DNA of 44,689 nt, taken from UBA1858 sp964636225. Lineage in GTDB: Bacteria; Pseudomonadota; Gammaproteobacteria; UBA4575. Of the stretch, positions 18,095 through 26,505 are shown one piece after another. Each line of letters starts with the position of its first letter. The stretch's first letter is position 1. Made by a program: the position numbers and the translations under genes. The DNA lies in the NCBI GenBank assembly GCA_964636225.1, contig CAZWQM010000011.1, forward strand, positions 1 to 44,689, given 5' to 3'. Below the pieces are notes generated by a model that was not told the DNA's origin, searched no databases, and saw nothing but the letters and a program-made list of their open reading frames with translations.

Positions 18095-18862
18095 ATGAAA
18101 ATAAACGTTTTGGGTTGTAGTGGTGGCATAAGCAGTGGTTTACGTACAACTGCGTTACGTGTCGATTCCAATATTTTACTTGATTGTGGAACAGGTGTTG
18201 GTGATCTGTCGCTGGAAGAGTTATTTCAGATTAAGCATGTCTTTATTACTCACAGTCATCTTGATCATGTGGCAGGCTTGCCGCTGCTTATTGACACAAT
18301 CTATGAAAGCTTAATTAAACATCCACTGACTGTATATTGCCAGCAAGGGACCTTTCAGATCCTGATGGATCATATATTTAATTGGAAAATATGGCCTAAC
18401 TTTTTTGCGTTACCCAATGAAAAAAATCCGGTTGTTCGCTTTGAACCGATGACGCCAGAAAAGGATGTCATGATTGATGGCAAGACTTTCACCATGGTAG
18501 AAGTGGAACACTCCGTCCCCGCCGTGGCTTATTTAGTACAAGATGCCAGCGGTTGTTTTGCTTTCAGTGGTGATACAGCGTCTGCACCTAATCTTTGGGA
18601 TACGCTCAACCGTCAGGAAAAAGTGGACCTGCTGATCGTTGAGTGTGCATTTGCAGATGAGCGTTCCGAAATTGCCAATCAAACAAAACATTTTTCTCCG
18701 CAATCTCTATCGAAAGAATTAACCTTGCTGCAGCATCAACCTCAGTTGTGTGTATCTCATTTGCAGCCCGGTGAAGAAGATAAAATTATGCAGGAATTGC
18801 GCAAAGCCATGCCACAGAGAAATGTTCGGTCTATATCCACCGGGGATACGCTGTTTATATAA
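18095..18862 (+). CDS. Metallo-beta-lactamase-fold hydrolase, cyclic-nucleotide phosphodiesterase/RNase Z-like
   Basis: A 255-residue protein with the metal-binding motif HSHLDH (about 53-58) after DCGTGVGDLSLEELFQIKHVFIT, further ligands His in VEVEHSVPAV and Asp in FAFSGDTA, and a final CVSHLQPGE histidine. The layout fits class II 3',5'-cyclic nucleotide phosphodiesterase or RNase-Z-type members of the fold. I cannot separate these without structure-level comparison. The start is set by MKINVLGCSGG, the normal family start. The mRNA may be leaderless. It lies 120 bases before ffh on the same strand. Confidence 0.8.
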   Translation: MKINVLGCSGGISSGLRTTALRVDSNILLDCGTGVGDLSLEELFQIKHVFITHSHLDHVAGLPLLIDTIYESLIKHPLTVYCQQGTFQILMDHIFNWKIWPNFFALPNEKNPVVRFEPMTPEKDVMIDGKTFTMVEVEHSVPAVAYLVQDASGCFAFSGDTASAPNLWDTLNRQEKVDLLIVECAFADERSEIANQTKHFSPQSLSKELTLLQHQPQLCVSHLQPGEEDKIMQELRKAMPQRNVRSISTGDTLFI

Positions 18863-18982
18863 ATGGAAAAATTTTCATATACACGAATTAAACTGCTCTA
18901 AATAACCATCTGCTAAGTTTTCAATAGAACGTTTACAGCGAACTCGTTAAACTATCGCCTAAATTTAAACTGGCGAACAACA

Positions 18983-20344
18983 ATGTTTGATAATTTAACC
19001 AAACGACTTTCCGATACCGTCGGGAAATTGCGTGGGCAGGCACGCTTAACCGAAGATAATATTCAGGAAGCGTTACGCGAAGTACGCATGGCTTTACTGG
19101 AGGCTGATGTTGCGCTTCCTGTCGTAAAATCATTTATCGAGCGCGTACGCAGTTCTGCAATCGGCCAGGAAGTTATAGATAACATTACTCCGGGCCAGGC
19201 GTTCATTAAAGTGGTTCAGGATGAGCTGGTCTACCTGATGGGTGATTCCAACGAAGGTTTACACCTTAATACTCAACCTCCCGCAATTGTGCTCGTTGCG
19301 GGCCTGCAGGGTGCAGGTAAAACAACCACCATTGCCAAACTTGCCAAACGCATAGCGGACACTGAAAAGAAAAAAATCAGTGTCGTCAGTTGTGACGTTT
19401 ACCGTCCTGCAGCGATTAAACAACTGGAAACATTAGCCAATCAGATAGGTGTGCATTTTTTCCCCAGTGATATAGAACAAGTGCCTTTGACTATCGCTCA
19501 AAATGCGATCAATCATGCGCAAAGCCAGCATTTCGATATTTTATTTGTGGATACGGCCGGTCGTCTGCACGTCGACAGCGAAATGATGGATGAGATTAAA
19601 GCCTTGTATAGTGCGATTAATCCAGTCGAAACTTTATTTGTGGTGGATAGCATGAGTGGTCAGGACGCGGCGTTATCTGCGCAGGCCTTCAATGATGCGC
19701 TTCCGCTGACTGGCGTAATCTTAACCAAAACAGATGGGGATGCCAGAGGTGGCGCGGCACTGTCAGTTCGTGAAATTACGGGCAAGCCGATCAAGTTCCT
19801 CGGTACCGGTGAGAAAGTGGATGGACTGGAGCCATTTCATCCGGATCGCATAGCTTCAAGAATACTGGGCATGGGCGATGTGGTTTCCCTGGTGGAGGAA
19901 GCGCAGCAAAAAGTTGATCATGCCGAAGCCGACCGTCTGGCCAAAAAGCTTAAAAGTGGCAAAGGGTTCAGCCTAAATGATTTGCGTTCGCAGCTTGTAC
20001 AAATGCAGAAAATGGGAGGTATGAACAGTCTGATTGATAAATTACCGGGTGCGGGAAAAATTTCAGACGCGATGAAATCCCAGGCCAACGATAAAGCGAT
20101 TATTCACATGGTGGCGATGATTGATTCCATGACACTTAAAGAGCGCCGTTTCCCGGATATTATCAAGGCTACCCGCAAGCAGCGTATTGCCGCTGGATCA
20201 GGAATGCAGGTCCAGGACGTCAATCGTTTGCTTAAGCAATACACACAAATGCATAAAATGATGAAAAAATTCTCCAAGAAGGCTGGCATGAAAAATATGA
20301 TGCGCGCCATGCAGGGTAAGCTGCCCCCGAATATGCCGATGTAG
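18983..20344 (+). CDS. ffh: Signal recognition particle protein Ffh
   Basis: The GTPase that binds signal sequences and 4.5S RNA for co-translational membrane targeting. The protein is 453 residues. The N domain (1-90) begins MFDNLTKRLSDTVGKLRG. The G domain holds GLQGAGKTTT (107-116), DTAGR, TKTDGDARGG and the GTGEKVDGLEPFHPDRIASRILGMGD closing motif. The methionine-rich M domain covers about 300-453. It is complete. The upstream gene order (CorB-like, YpjD-like, ffh) and the downstream rpsP operon match E. coli. Confidence 0.98.
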   Translation: MFDNLTKRLSDTVGKLRGQARLTEDNIQEALREVRMALLEADVALPVVKSFIERVRSSAIGQEVIDNITPGQAFIKVVQDELVYLMGDSNEGLHLNTQPPAIVLVAGLQGAGKTTTIAKLAKRIADTEKKKISVVSCDVYRPAAIKQLETLANQIGVHFFPSDIEQVPLTIAQNAINHAQSQHFDILFVDTAGRLHVDSEMMDEIKALYSAINPVETLFVVDSMSGQDAALSAQAFNDALPLTGVILTKTDGDARGGAALSVREITGKPIKFLGTGEKVDGLEPFHPDRIASRILGMGDVVSLVEEAQQKVDHAEADRLAKKLKSGKGFSLNDLRSQLVQMQKMGGMNSLIDKLPGAGKISDAMKSQANDKAIIHMVAMIDSMTLKERRFPDIIKATRKQRIAAGSGMQVQDVNRLLKQYTQMHKMMKKFSKKAGMKNMMRAMQGKLPPNMPM

Positions 20345-20524
20345 GCACGAATGGTGGATCATTCCGACCCTCTCGAGTAAGATTGATTTCTATACAGTAA
20401 GTGAGACTACACTAGTGCTTGCCTTTCGTGCCAGGAAACACTCGGGAAATTATTTTTTGTTCAGCTTGGATAGGCGAATGAGTGTTAGAAAAAGTGCCTA
20501 TTTCAAGTAAATGAATGCCCAAAG

Positions 20525-20566
20525 GCTTTAAATTTCGCTTTAAATTTCCCGTAAATTCCGTACAAT
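20525..20566 (+). promoter_or_regulatory. Putative rpsP operon promoter with a tandem 12-bp repeat
   Basis: TACAAT at 20561-20566 matches five of six bases of a -10 hexamer. A weak -35 would fall in the second copy of an exact tandem repeat, GCTTTAAATTTC at 20525-20536 and again at 20537-20548. Transcription would start near 20573, giving a leader of about 53 bases that includes a short GCCGC/GCGGC stem (about 20577-20593). The rest of 20345-20625 holds no gene that I can see. Confidence 0.4.
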
Positions 20567-20625
20567 GCGCGGTTCGCCGCCATTGGATGCGGCTCGTTAA
20601 ACACAGCTGAGAATAAGCAGATAAT

Positions 20626-20874
20626 ATGGTTAATATAAGATTAGCTCGAGGCGGCGCAAAAAAGCGTCCCTTCTACCACATCGTTGTGACGGATTCGCGT
20701 AGACGTCGAGACAGTGGATATATTGAGAGACTGGGATATTTCAATCCACGTGCAACTGGGCAGGAAGTTCGCCTGCACGTCGATATGGAGCGCGTTGGCT
20801 ACTGGCAGGGTGTCGGTGCCAAACCTTCTGAGCGGGTAGAAACATTATTGAAAAGCATAGATTCAGCGGCTTAA
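20626..20874 (+). CDS. rpsP: 30S ribosomal protein S16
   Basis: An 82-residue ribosomal protein that stabilises 16S rRNA folding in the small subunit. MVNIRLARGGAKKRPFYHIVVTDSRRRRDSGYIERLGYFNP is the standard S16 N-terminus, and the length is that of E. coli S16. It is the first gene of the conserved rpsP-rimM-trmD-rplS operon. Confidence 0.98.
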   Translation: MVNIRLARGGAKKRPFYHIVVTDSRRRRDSGYIERLGYFNPRATGQEVRLHVDMERVGYWQGVGAKPSERVETLLKSIDSAA

Positions 20875-20924
20875 TTAAGCCCTTTGAATTTGTAGCGTGA
20901 GCAGACAATGGGTCGTCTCACAGC

Positions 20925-21431
20925 TTGAAGCAGGAAAAAGTACTATTAGGGCTGATAAACGGCCTGTTTGGTGTACAAGGCTGGGTAAAAGTGTATTCCT
21001 ATACCCGTCCTCGTGACAAAATCTTGGAATATCAACACTGGTATCTGGGTGAAGACAGCGAACAACCCATACGCGTTGAACAGGGTCGTTCTCAAAAGGG
21101 TGGTGTGGTAGCCAAGCTGGAAGGAGTGGATGACCGGGATACTGCGGTCGAATTGCTGAATCATGAAATTTGGGTGACCGGCGAACAGCTTCCGTCATTG
21201 CAAGAGAATGAGTATTACTGGTATCAGCTGATTGGTTTGGAAGTCCACGATACCAACAATAAATCGCTGGGTGTGATTAAAAGCCTTATTGAAACTGGGG
21301 CAAACGATGTAATGGTTGTGCGCGGCCAAGGAAAGGCGGAGCATTTAATACCCTATATTCAGGGACAAGTGATAAAGTCCATTGACCTAGAGCAAAACCA
21401 CATGGTGGTGGATTGGGACGCTGATTTTTAA
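20925..21431 (+). CDS. rimM: 16S rRNA processing protein RimM
   Basis: Binds S19 and assists maturation of the 30S head. The 168 residues contain LLGLINGLFGVQGWVKVYSYT (N-terminal RimM domain) and a PRC-barrel end with EYYWYQLIGLEVHD...VKAEHLIPYI-type sequence. The only plausible start is TTG at 20925: the in-frame codon at 20898-20900 is a TGA stop and no ATG or GTG occurs between. The ribosome binding site is weak. A TTG start with a weak site may lower RimM output relative to S16, as expected for a factor encoded between ribosomal proteins. Confidence 0.95.
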   Translation: MKQEKVLLGLINGLFGVQGWVKVYSYTRPRDKILEYQHWYLGEDSEQPIRVEQGRSQKGGVVAKLEGVDDRDTAVELLNHEIWVTGEQLPSLQENEYYWYQLIGLEVHDTNNKSLGVIKSLIETGANDVMVVRGQGKAEHLIPYIQGQVIKSIDLEQNHMVVDWDADF

Positions 21432-21458
21432 TCAAAAAGTCCTACAAGGGGGCAGGAC

Positions 21459-22217
21459 ATGCGAATTAATGTCATAACCTTGTTCCCGGAACTGGTCGAG
21501 TCCGTGCGTGATCACGGCGTTGTAGGCCGCGCTTTACGGGCCGGGATGGTCGACTTGGAATTAACCAATCCACGTGATTTTACACAGGATGTGAATCATC
21601 GAGTGGATGATCGCCCTTACGGCGGCGGCCCTGGTATGGTGATGCAGTATTCGCCGCTAGCCAGGACACTGGAACATGTGAAATCTGTTTCTGCTGCTTA
21701 TAAGCAGGCAAAAGTTGTGTATTTAAGTCCCCAGGGACAAACGCTGGATCAGACAGCAGTACGCTATCTGAGCCAGTGCGACAATCTGATTTTGTTGTGT
21801 GGACGATATGAAGGTGTTGATGAACGTTTCATCGAAGCCTATGTCGACCAGGAATGGTCTATTGGTGACTATGTAATAAGTGGCGGAGAACTTGCCGCGA
21901 TGGTCCTGATTGATGCCATGGTGCGTACTCTGCCTGGTGCATTGGGCGATGATCTGTCTGCTGAACAGGAATCGTTCGAGCATGGATTGCTGGATTGCCC
22001 ACACTATACTCGACCTGAAGAAGTGGATGGTCGGGCTGTTCCTGAAGTACTGCTGGGGGGTGATCACAAAAAGATTGCTGACTGGCGATTAAAACAGGCG
22101 TTGGGTCGCACGTATTTAAGACGGCCGGACATGATCACGCTGGAGAGCCTGAATGATAAGGAACGACAGCTACTGGATGAATACTTGGTTGAAGTAAAAG
22201 CGAAAAACGAGAGATAA
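21459..22217 (+). CDS. trmD: tRNA (guanine37-N1)-methyltransferase
   Basis: SPOUT-family enzyme that methylates G37 of tRNAs to prevent frameshifting. The 252-residue protein shows RPYGGGPGMVMQ, the SAM-binding knot segments LLCGRYEGVDERFIE and SIGDYVISGGELAAMVLIDAMVR, and LPGALGDDLSAEQESF. A strong AAGGGGG ribosome binding site precedes the ATG. It lies 27 bases after rimM and 4 bases before rplS. Confidence 0.98.
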   Translation: MRINVITLFPELVESVRDHGVVGRALRAGMVDLELTNPRDFTQDVNHRVDDRPYGGGPGMVMQYSPLARTLEHVKSVSAAYKQAKVVYLSPQGQTLDQTAVRYLSQCDNLILLCGRYEGVDERFIEAYVDQEWSIGDYVISGGELAAMVLIDAMVRTLPGALGDDLSAEQESFEHGLLDCPHYTRPEEVDGRAVPEVLLGGDHKKIADWRLKQALGRTYLRRPDMITLESLNDKERQLLDEYLVEVKAKNER

Positions 22218-22221
22218 ACAA

Positions 22222-22569
22222 ATGAGCAATATAATTAGTGAATTGGAAGCCGAACAAATCAAATCAGATTTTCCTGAGTTTTCCGCTGGAGACACAATTG
22301 TTGTACAAGTGAGAGTGAAAGAAGGGGATCGTGAGCGTTTGCAGGCATTCGAAGGCGTAGTAATTGCGAAACGAAATCGCGGTCTGAATTCTGCGTTCAC
22401 AGTACGTAAAATTTCTCATGGTGAAGGGGTTGAAAGAGTTTTCCAGACTCACAGCCCCTTAATTGCCTCGGTTGAAGTGAAACGCCGCGGTGACGTTAGA
22501 CGTGCCAAGCTTTACTACCTGCGTGGACGTACAGGTAAGGCTGCAAGAATTAAAGAAAAACTTGGTTAA
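22222..22569 (+). CDS. rplS: 50S ribosomal protein L19
   Basis: A 115-residue ribosomal protein located at the 30S-50S interface. Family motifs are FSAGDTIVVQVRVKEGDRERLQAFEGVVIAKRNRG and the C-terminal VKRRGDVRRAKLYYLRGRTGKAARIKEKL. It is the last gene of the operon and is followed by a hairpin terminator. Confidence 0.98.
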   Translation: MSNIISELEAEQIKSDFPEFSAGDTIVVQVRVKEGDRERLQAFEGVVIAKRNRGLNSAFTVRKISHGEGVERVFQTHSPLIASVEVKRRGDVRRAKLYYLRGRTGKAARIKEKLG

Positions 22570-22602
22570 TACCACAGAGCAACATGTTTTCACTTAAACA
22601 CT

Positions 22603-22632
22603 CAAACGCCTCATGACATTATGAGGCGTTTG
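22603..22632 (+). terminator. Hairpin terminator after rplS
   Basis: CAAACGCCTCAT at 22603-22614 pairs perfectly with ATGAGGCGTTTG at 22621-22632 around the loop GACATT. The stem of 12 pairs lies 33 bases after the rplS stop. The following T-run is short (TAGTTTGG), so termination may be partial. It separates the ribosomal operon from the methyltransferase gene. Confidence 0.8.
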
Positions 22633-22649
22633 TAGTTTGGGAACTCTGA

Positions 22650-23135
22650 ATGGATGCCACGTGTGATTATATCCTGCCATCACCGGTTGGGTTGCTGGGA
22701 CTCAATATTTCCTCAAAAGGAATTCAGCGACTCTTCTATCTCAAATCTAAAATTGAGCCTCGTTTACCTCAGACTGGCATTGCCGCGGAAGTCCAGCGGC
22801 AGCTCACACAATACTTTCAGCTATTACGTACGCAGTTTGATTTGCCGATGGATATTCAGGGCACGAATTATCAAATGCGCGTATGGAATGAAATCGCCAA
22901 AATTCCTTATGGTAAATCGCAGACTTACGGAGATATCGGGCAAACTATAAACAGTGGCCCTCGCGCGGTAGGTAATGCCTGTCGAAATAATCCTGTCCTG
23001 ATTATTGTTCCCTGTCATCGTGTGGTAAAAAAAGGCGCGCTTGGCGGATACTGTGGAAGCACGGCAGGCAAAGAAATACAACAAAAAGACTGGTTACTAC
23101 GTCATGAGACGGAAGTTCTTATGGCAAATGAATAA
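22650..23135 (+). CDS. ogt: Methylated-DNA-protein cysteine methyltransferase
   Basis: Repairs O6-methylguanine by suicidal transfer of the methyl group to its own cysteine. The active-site motif IIVPCHRVV places the acceptor at Cys122, after the DNA-binding segment IPYGKSQTYGDIGQTINSGPRAVGNACRNNP. The 161 residues suit Ogt-type single-domain enzymes rather than Ada fusions. The symbol is assigned by resemblance and could equally be a paralogue. It begins 17 bases after the rplS terminator. Confidence 0.9.
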   Translation: MDATCDYILPSPVGLLGLNISSKGIQRLFYLKSKIEPRLPQTGIAAEVQRQLTQYFQLLRTQFDLPMDIQGTNYQMRVWNEIAKIPYGKSQTYGDIGQTINSGPRAVGNACRNNPVLIIVPCHRVVKKGALGGYCGSTAGKEIQQKDWLLRHETEVLMANE

Positions 23136-23168
23136 TTTTTATTTAACCTTGAATATTTAGGAGTTTGC

Positions 23169-23459
23169 ATGGCGATATATAAAATTACCTGGCAAGGTGT
23201 ATTAATTCGCCTGATAGTGGCGCTGGTGTTGGTATTCTGTACATACAACCCACATGGATGGTCCTATTTTGACTGGGTTAAAAGTTATAATCCGGCGGGG
23301 GAAAACACTACAAGCCTGCCTTTATTGTTGTTAGGTGGCATCGTCCTGTTAATTATCTGGACGATATACATTCGCGCAACGATGCGATCGCTAGGTATGT
23401 TTGGATTGATACTTGCCGCGGCGTTTTTTTGGGGTATTGGTTTGGCTGGCCATCGATAG
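23169..23459 (+). CDS. DUF6524-type small membrane protein
   Basis: A 96-residue protein with three predicted membrane helices (about 12-30, 50-70 and 75-94). The segment LVLVFCTYNPHGWSYFDWV resembles the DUF6524 family, small inner-membrane proteins of unknown function in marine proteobacteria. An AGGAG ribosome binding site precedes the ATG. It is between the methyltransferase gene and htpG. Function unknown. Confidence 0.7.
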   Translation: MAIYKITWQGVLIRLIVALVLVFCTYNPHGWSYFDWVKSYNPAGENTTSLPLLLLGGIVLLIIWTIYIRATMRSLGMFGLILAAAFFWGIGLAGHR

Positions 23460-23481
23460 CATTCCTTCACTGGCGCAGAAT

Positions 23482-23601
23482 ATGAAAGTACTGATAGATC
23501 TCGTACTGGTGGTATTTGCCGGGACTCTGGGGACTGGTATCACCTGGTCACATATGCGCCGAAGAATTACTGGCCAGTCGGATGTCGATGATGTCGATTA
23601 A
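23482..23601 (+). CDS. Possible 39-aa single-span membrane protein
   Basis: An ATG at 23482 opens a 39-codon frame: MKVLIDLVLVVFAGTLGTGITW, a likely membrane helix, followed by a basic-then-acidic tail SHMRRRITGQSDVDDVD. It lies 22 bases after the DUF6524 stop and before htpG. The ribosome binding site is weak, which is the main argument against it. The frame extends upstream into the DUF6524 gene, but that part reads like an overlap. It could be chance. Confidence 0.35.
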   Translation: MKVLIDLVLVVFAGTLGTGITWSHMRRRITGQSDVDDVD

Positions 23602-23680
23602 TTTTTTCAGATGACTTGAAATTATCATGAAACATCACCATCTGTAGAGAAATCGATTTAATTTTGGAGTAGTAACGGTA

Positions 23681-25597
23681 ATGAGTGAACAAGTACAAGC
23701 CGAGAGTAATAAGGAAACCCTGAAATTTGAATCTGAAGTGAGTCAGATCCTACATCTGATGATTCATTCGTTGTATTCAAACAAAGAAATCTTTTTGCGT
23801 GAATTAATTTCAAATGCCTCGGATGCCTGCGATAAGTTACGCTTTGAAGCTGTCTCCAATGGTGAGTTGTTAAAAGACGACTCCGAACTGAAAATCCAGA
23901 TCGAGTTCGATAAAGATAACAAAACCATAACAGTTCGTGATAACGGCATCGGAATGACGCGTGACGAAGTGATCAGTCATATTGGCACCATCGCGAAATC
24001 CGGAACAAAAGAATTTTTGAAAAACCTGACCGGCGATCAGGCCAAGGATTCCAATTTGATTGGCCAGTTTGGTGTGGGGTTTTACTCTGCCTTTATCGTG
24101 GCTGATCTTGTAGAGTTAAAAACCCGCAGTGCCAAGGTGGATGTAAACCACGGCGTTCACTGGCAGTCGCAGGGCACAGGCGAATACGAGTTGTCAGACA
24201 TGGAAAAACCGGCTCGTGGAACTGAAATTATTCTTCACCTTAAAGACGATGAGACTGAATTGTTGTCTGGCTGGCGACTTCGCTCAATCATTACAAAATA
24301 TTCAGATCACGTACCGCTTCCAATAGAAATGCTGGAAGAAAAGCAGGGTGATGAGGAAGACGCAAATAATCAAGCCAAATGGGAAGTGGTTAACAAGGCT
24401 TCTTCGTTATGGACGCGATCAAAATCAGATATTTCTGAAGGGGAATATAAGGAATTCTATAAGCATGTCGGGCATGATTTCGCAGACCCGCTTGCATGGT
24501 CGCATAACCGTGTAGAAGGCAAGACCGAATATATATCCTTGCTCTATATTCCTGGTAGGGCACCTTATGATCTTTACGAGCCAAATCAAACACACGGGTT
24601 AAAATTGTATGTTCGACGTGTGTTTATTATGGAGGATGCGGAAAAATTATTGCCGCGTTATCTAAGGTTTGTACGCGGTGTTATTGATTCGAGCGATCTG
24701 CCATTGAATGTTTCCCGTGAGATTTTGCAAGGTAATAAAATAATAGACTCGATGCGATCGGGTTCAGTCAAGAAAGTGTTGAGTCTGTTAGAAAGTATTG
24801 CCAAGAATGAACCGGAGAAATACCAAAGTTTCTGGAAGGAATTTGGAAAAGTTATGAAGGAAGGTCCAGGTGAAGACTTTGCCAATAAGGAACTAATTGC
24901 CAAGCTCTTAAGATTTGCCTCAACGCATAACGATAAAGAAGATCAATCCACCTCGCTGGATGATTACATTAGTCGAATGAAAGAAGGGCAGGAATCCATC
25001 TATTACATAACGGCGGATAATTTTAATGCCGCCAAGAATAGCCCTCATTTGGAGATCTTCCGAAAGAAAGGCATTGAAGTTATTTTAATGTACGATCGTG
25101 TTGACGAGTGGCTAATGGGGTCTTTGAACGAATATGATGGTAAATCATTCATATCTGTGGCCAAAGGCGAACTGGATCTGGATAAGCTGTCGGATCAGGA
25201 TGAGAGAGAACAGCAGAAAAAAGTTGAAGAAGAATCTGTCGATATCGTTAAGCTGATTAAGGAACAACTGAAAGATAAAGTCGAAAATGTGCGTGTGTCA
25301 CATCGTTTGACATCATCGCCTGCGTGTATTGTACTTAATGAACACGATATGGCGCTGTATATGCAAAACCTGCTTAAGCAGGCAGGGCAGCAAATGCCGA
25401 TGACCAAGCCCACGTTGGAAATTAATCCTACTCATCCGATGTTGGTTAAAATGAACAATGAGAAAGACCTGGATCAGTTAAAAGAGTGGTCATTGTTATT
25501 GTTTGAACAAGCAATACTCGCAGAAGGCGGACAGCTGGAGAATCCGGCTGACTTTGTCGCGCGTCTGAATAAAATCATGCTTGATCTCGCAGCATAG
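23681..25597 (+). CDS. htpG: Chaperone HtpG (Hsp90)
   Basis: ATP-dependent cytosolic chaperone. The 638 residues carry the GHKL ATPase motifs ELISNASDACDKLRFEA (ATP-binding Asn/Asp), VRDNGIGMTRDEVISHIGTIAKSGT and IGQFGVGFYSAFIVAD. The middle domain includes LYVRRVFIMEDAEKLLPRYLRFVRGVIDSSDLPLNVSRE, and the C-terminal dimer domain is complete. A ycgN gene starts at its stop codon. Confidence 0.98.
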   Translation: MSEQVQAESNKETLKFESEVSQILHLMIHSLYSNKEIFLRELISNASDACDKLRFEAVSNGELLKDDSELKIQIEFDKDNKTITVRDNGIGMTRDEVISHIGTIAKSGTKEFLKNLTGDQAKDSNLIGQFGVGFYSAFIVADLVELKTRSAKVDVNHGVHWQSQGTGEYELSDMEKPARGTEIILHLKDDETELLSGWRLRSIITKYSDHVPLPIEMLEEKQGDEEDANNQAKWEVVNKASSLWTRSKSDISEGEYKEFYKHVGHDFADPLAWSHNRVEGKTEYISLLYIPGRAPYDLYEPNQTHGLKLYVRRVFIMEDAEKLLPRYLRFVRGVIDSSDLPLNVSREILQGNKIIDSMRSGSVKKVLSLLESIAKNEPEKYQSFWKEFGKVMKEGPGEDFANKELIAKLLRFASTHNDKEDQSTSLDDYISRMKEGQESIYYITADNFNAAKNSPHLEIFRKKGIEVILMYDRVDEWLMGSLNEYDGKSFISVAKGELDLDKLSDQDEREQQKKVEEESVDIVKLIKEQLKDKVENVRVSHRLTSSPACIVLNEHDMALYMQNLLKQAGQQMPMTKPTLEINPTHPMLVKMNNEKDLDQLKEWSLLLFEQAILAEGGQLENPADFVARLNKIMLDLAA

Positions 25598-26040
25598 TGA
25601 ACACGAATGTGCCAGACTGGGCAGATAAGCCTTTATCCGAGCTGACACAAAATCAATGGGAGTCATTATGCGATGGTTGTGGCAAGTGTTGTATGGTCAA
25701 GCTGCAGGATGTCGATACAAATGAAATTTACTACACCAATGTGGCGTGTGAATTGTTCGAAGCGGCATCTTGCCGCTGTACTGATTATGCTCGGCGGACT
25801 ACTAAAATCCCTGGCTGTATTTCTTTAAGCCTGGCGAATGCGCATGCGTTTGAGTGGTTGCCACAAAGTTGTGCTTATCGTCTGCGTTTTGAATCAAAGC
25901 CATTGCCGCAATGGCATCCGTTAATTTCTGGTGATCCTGAAAGTACTCATCAAAGTGGGCATTCAGTGAAACATCGAACCGTTGCCGCTAAAGCTGCAGG
26001 ACCTCTAGAATATCATTTGGTGGATTGGCTAAATGAATAA
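25597..26040 (+). CDS. ycgN: YcgN/UPF0260 cysteine-cluster protein
   Basis: A 147-residue protein with the YcgN cysteine cluster: WESLCDGCGKCCMVKLQD near residues 26-43, then ACELFEAASCRCTDYARR and IPGCISLS. The C-terminal PQSCAYRL and LVDWLNE segments also match. The cysteines probably bind a metal; the function is unknown. The GTG start overlaps the htpG TAG by one base, so translation is likely coupled. It is slightly shorter than E. coli YcgN (about 153). Confidence 0.9.
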   Translation: MNTNVPDWADKPLSELTQNQWESLCDGCGKCCMVKLQDVDTNEIYYTNVACELFEAASCRCTDYARRTTKIPGCISLSLANAHAFEWLPQSCAYRLRFESKPLPQWHPLISGDPESTHQSGHSVKHRTVAAKAAGPLEYHLVDWLNE

Positions 26041-26113
26041 GTTGTTAAGTAGCTAATCAACCATGCGGTTTGAAATTTATATAAACCGTGATTCGTTAAG
26101 GAGATAAACATAT

Positions 26114-26500
26114 ATGGAATCTTCCATACGTATCGATAAATGGTTGTGGGCGGCACGTTTCTTTAAGACACGTAATATGGCAACTCATGCCGTCGATGGT
26201 GGACATGTGCATGTGAATGGGCAACGGGTGAAACCTTCCTGCCGTGTGAAATTGAATGATGTGTTATTGATTTCTCGTTCACAGCAGAGACAGGAAATAA
26301 GTGTGTGTGGGGTTTCTGAAAAAAGAGGCTCTGCTACTGAGGCGCAGCAACTGTATCAGGAAACTGAAGAAAGTGTTGCGCGACGTGAATTAGTGGCCGC
26401 GCAACGAAAAATACTAAACCAGGGTATTCCTCGAGGTTTTAGTAAGCCCAATAAACATGAGCGTCAAAAAATCAGGAAACTGTTAGGCAAATCTGACTAA
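26114..26500 (+). CDS. hslR: Ribosome-associated heat shock protein Hsp15
   Basis: A 128-residue RNA-binding protein that rescues 50S subunits still carrying peptidyl-tRNA after heat stress. The S4 domain (about 5-66) reads IRIDKWLWAARFFKTRNMATHAVDGGHVHVNGQRVKPS. The basic C-terminal tail with PRGFSKPNKHERQKIRKL is typical. An AAGGAGA ribosome binding site lies before the ATG. It ends 5 bases from the stop of the convergent 361-aa gene. Confidence 0.95.
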   Translation: MESSIRIDKWLWAARFFKTRNMATHAVDGGHVHVNGQRVKPSCRVKLNDVLLISRSQQRQEISVCGVSEKRGSATEAQQLYQETEESVARRELVAAQRKILNQGIPRGFSKPNKHERQKIRKLLGKSD

Positions 26501-26505
26501 CCCTG

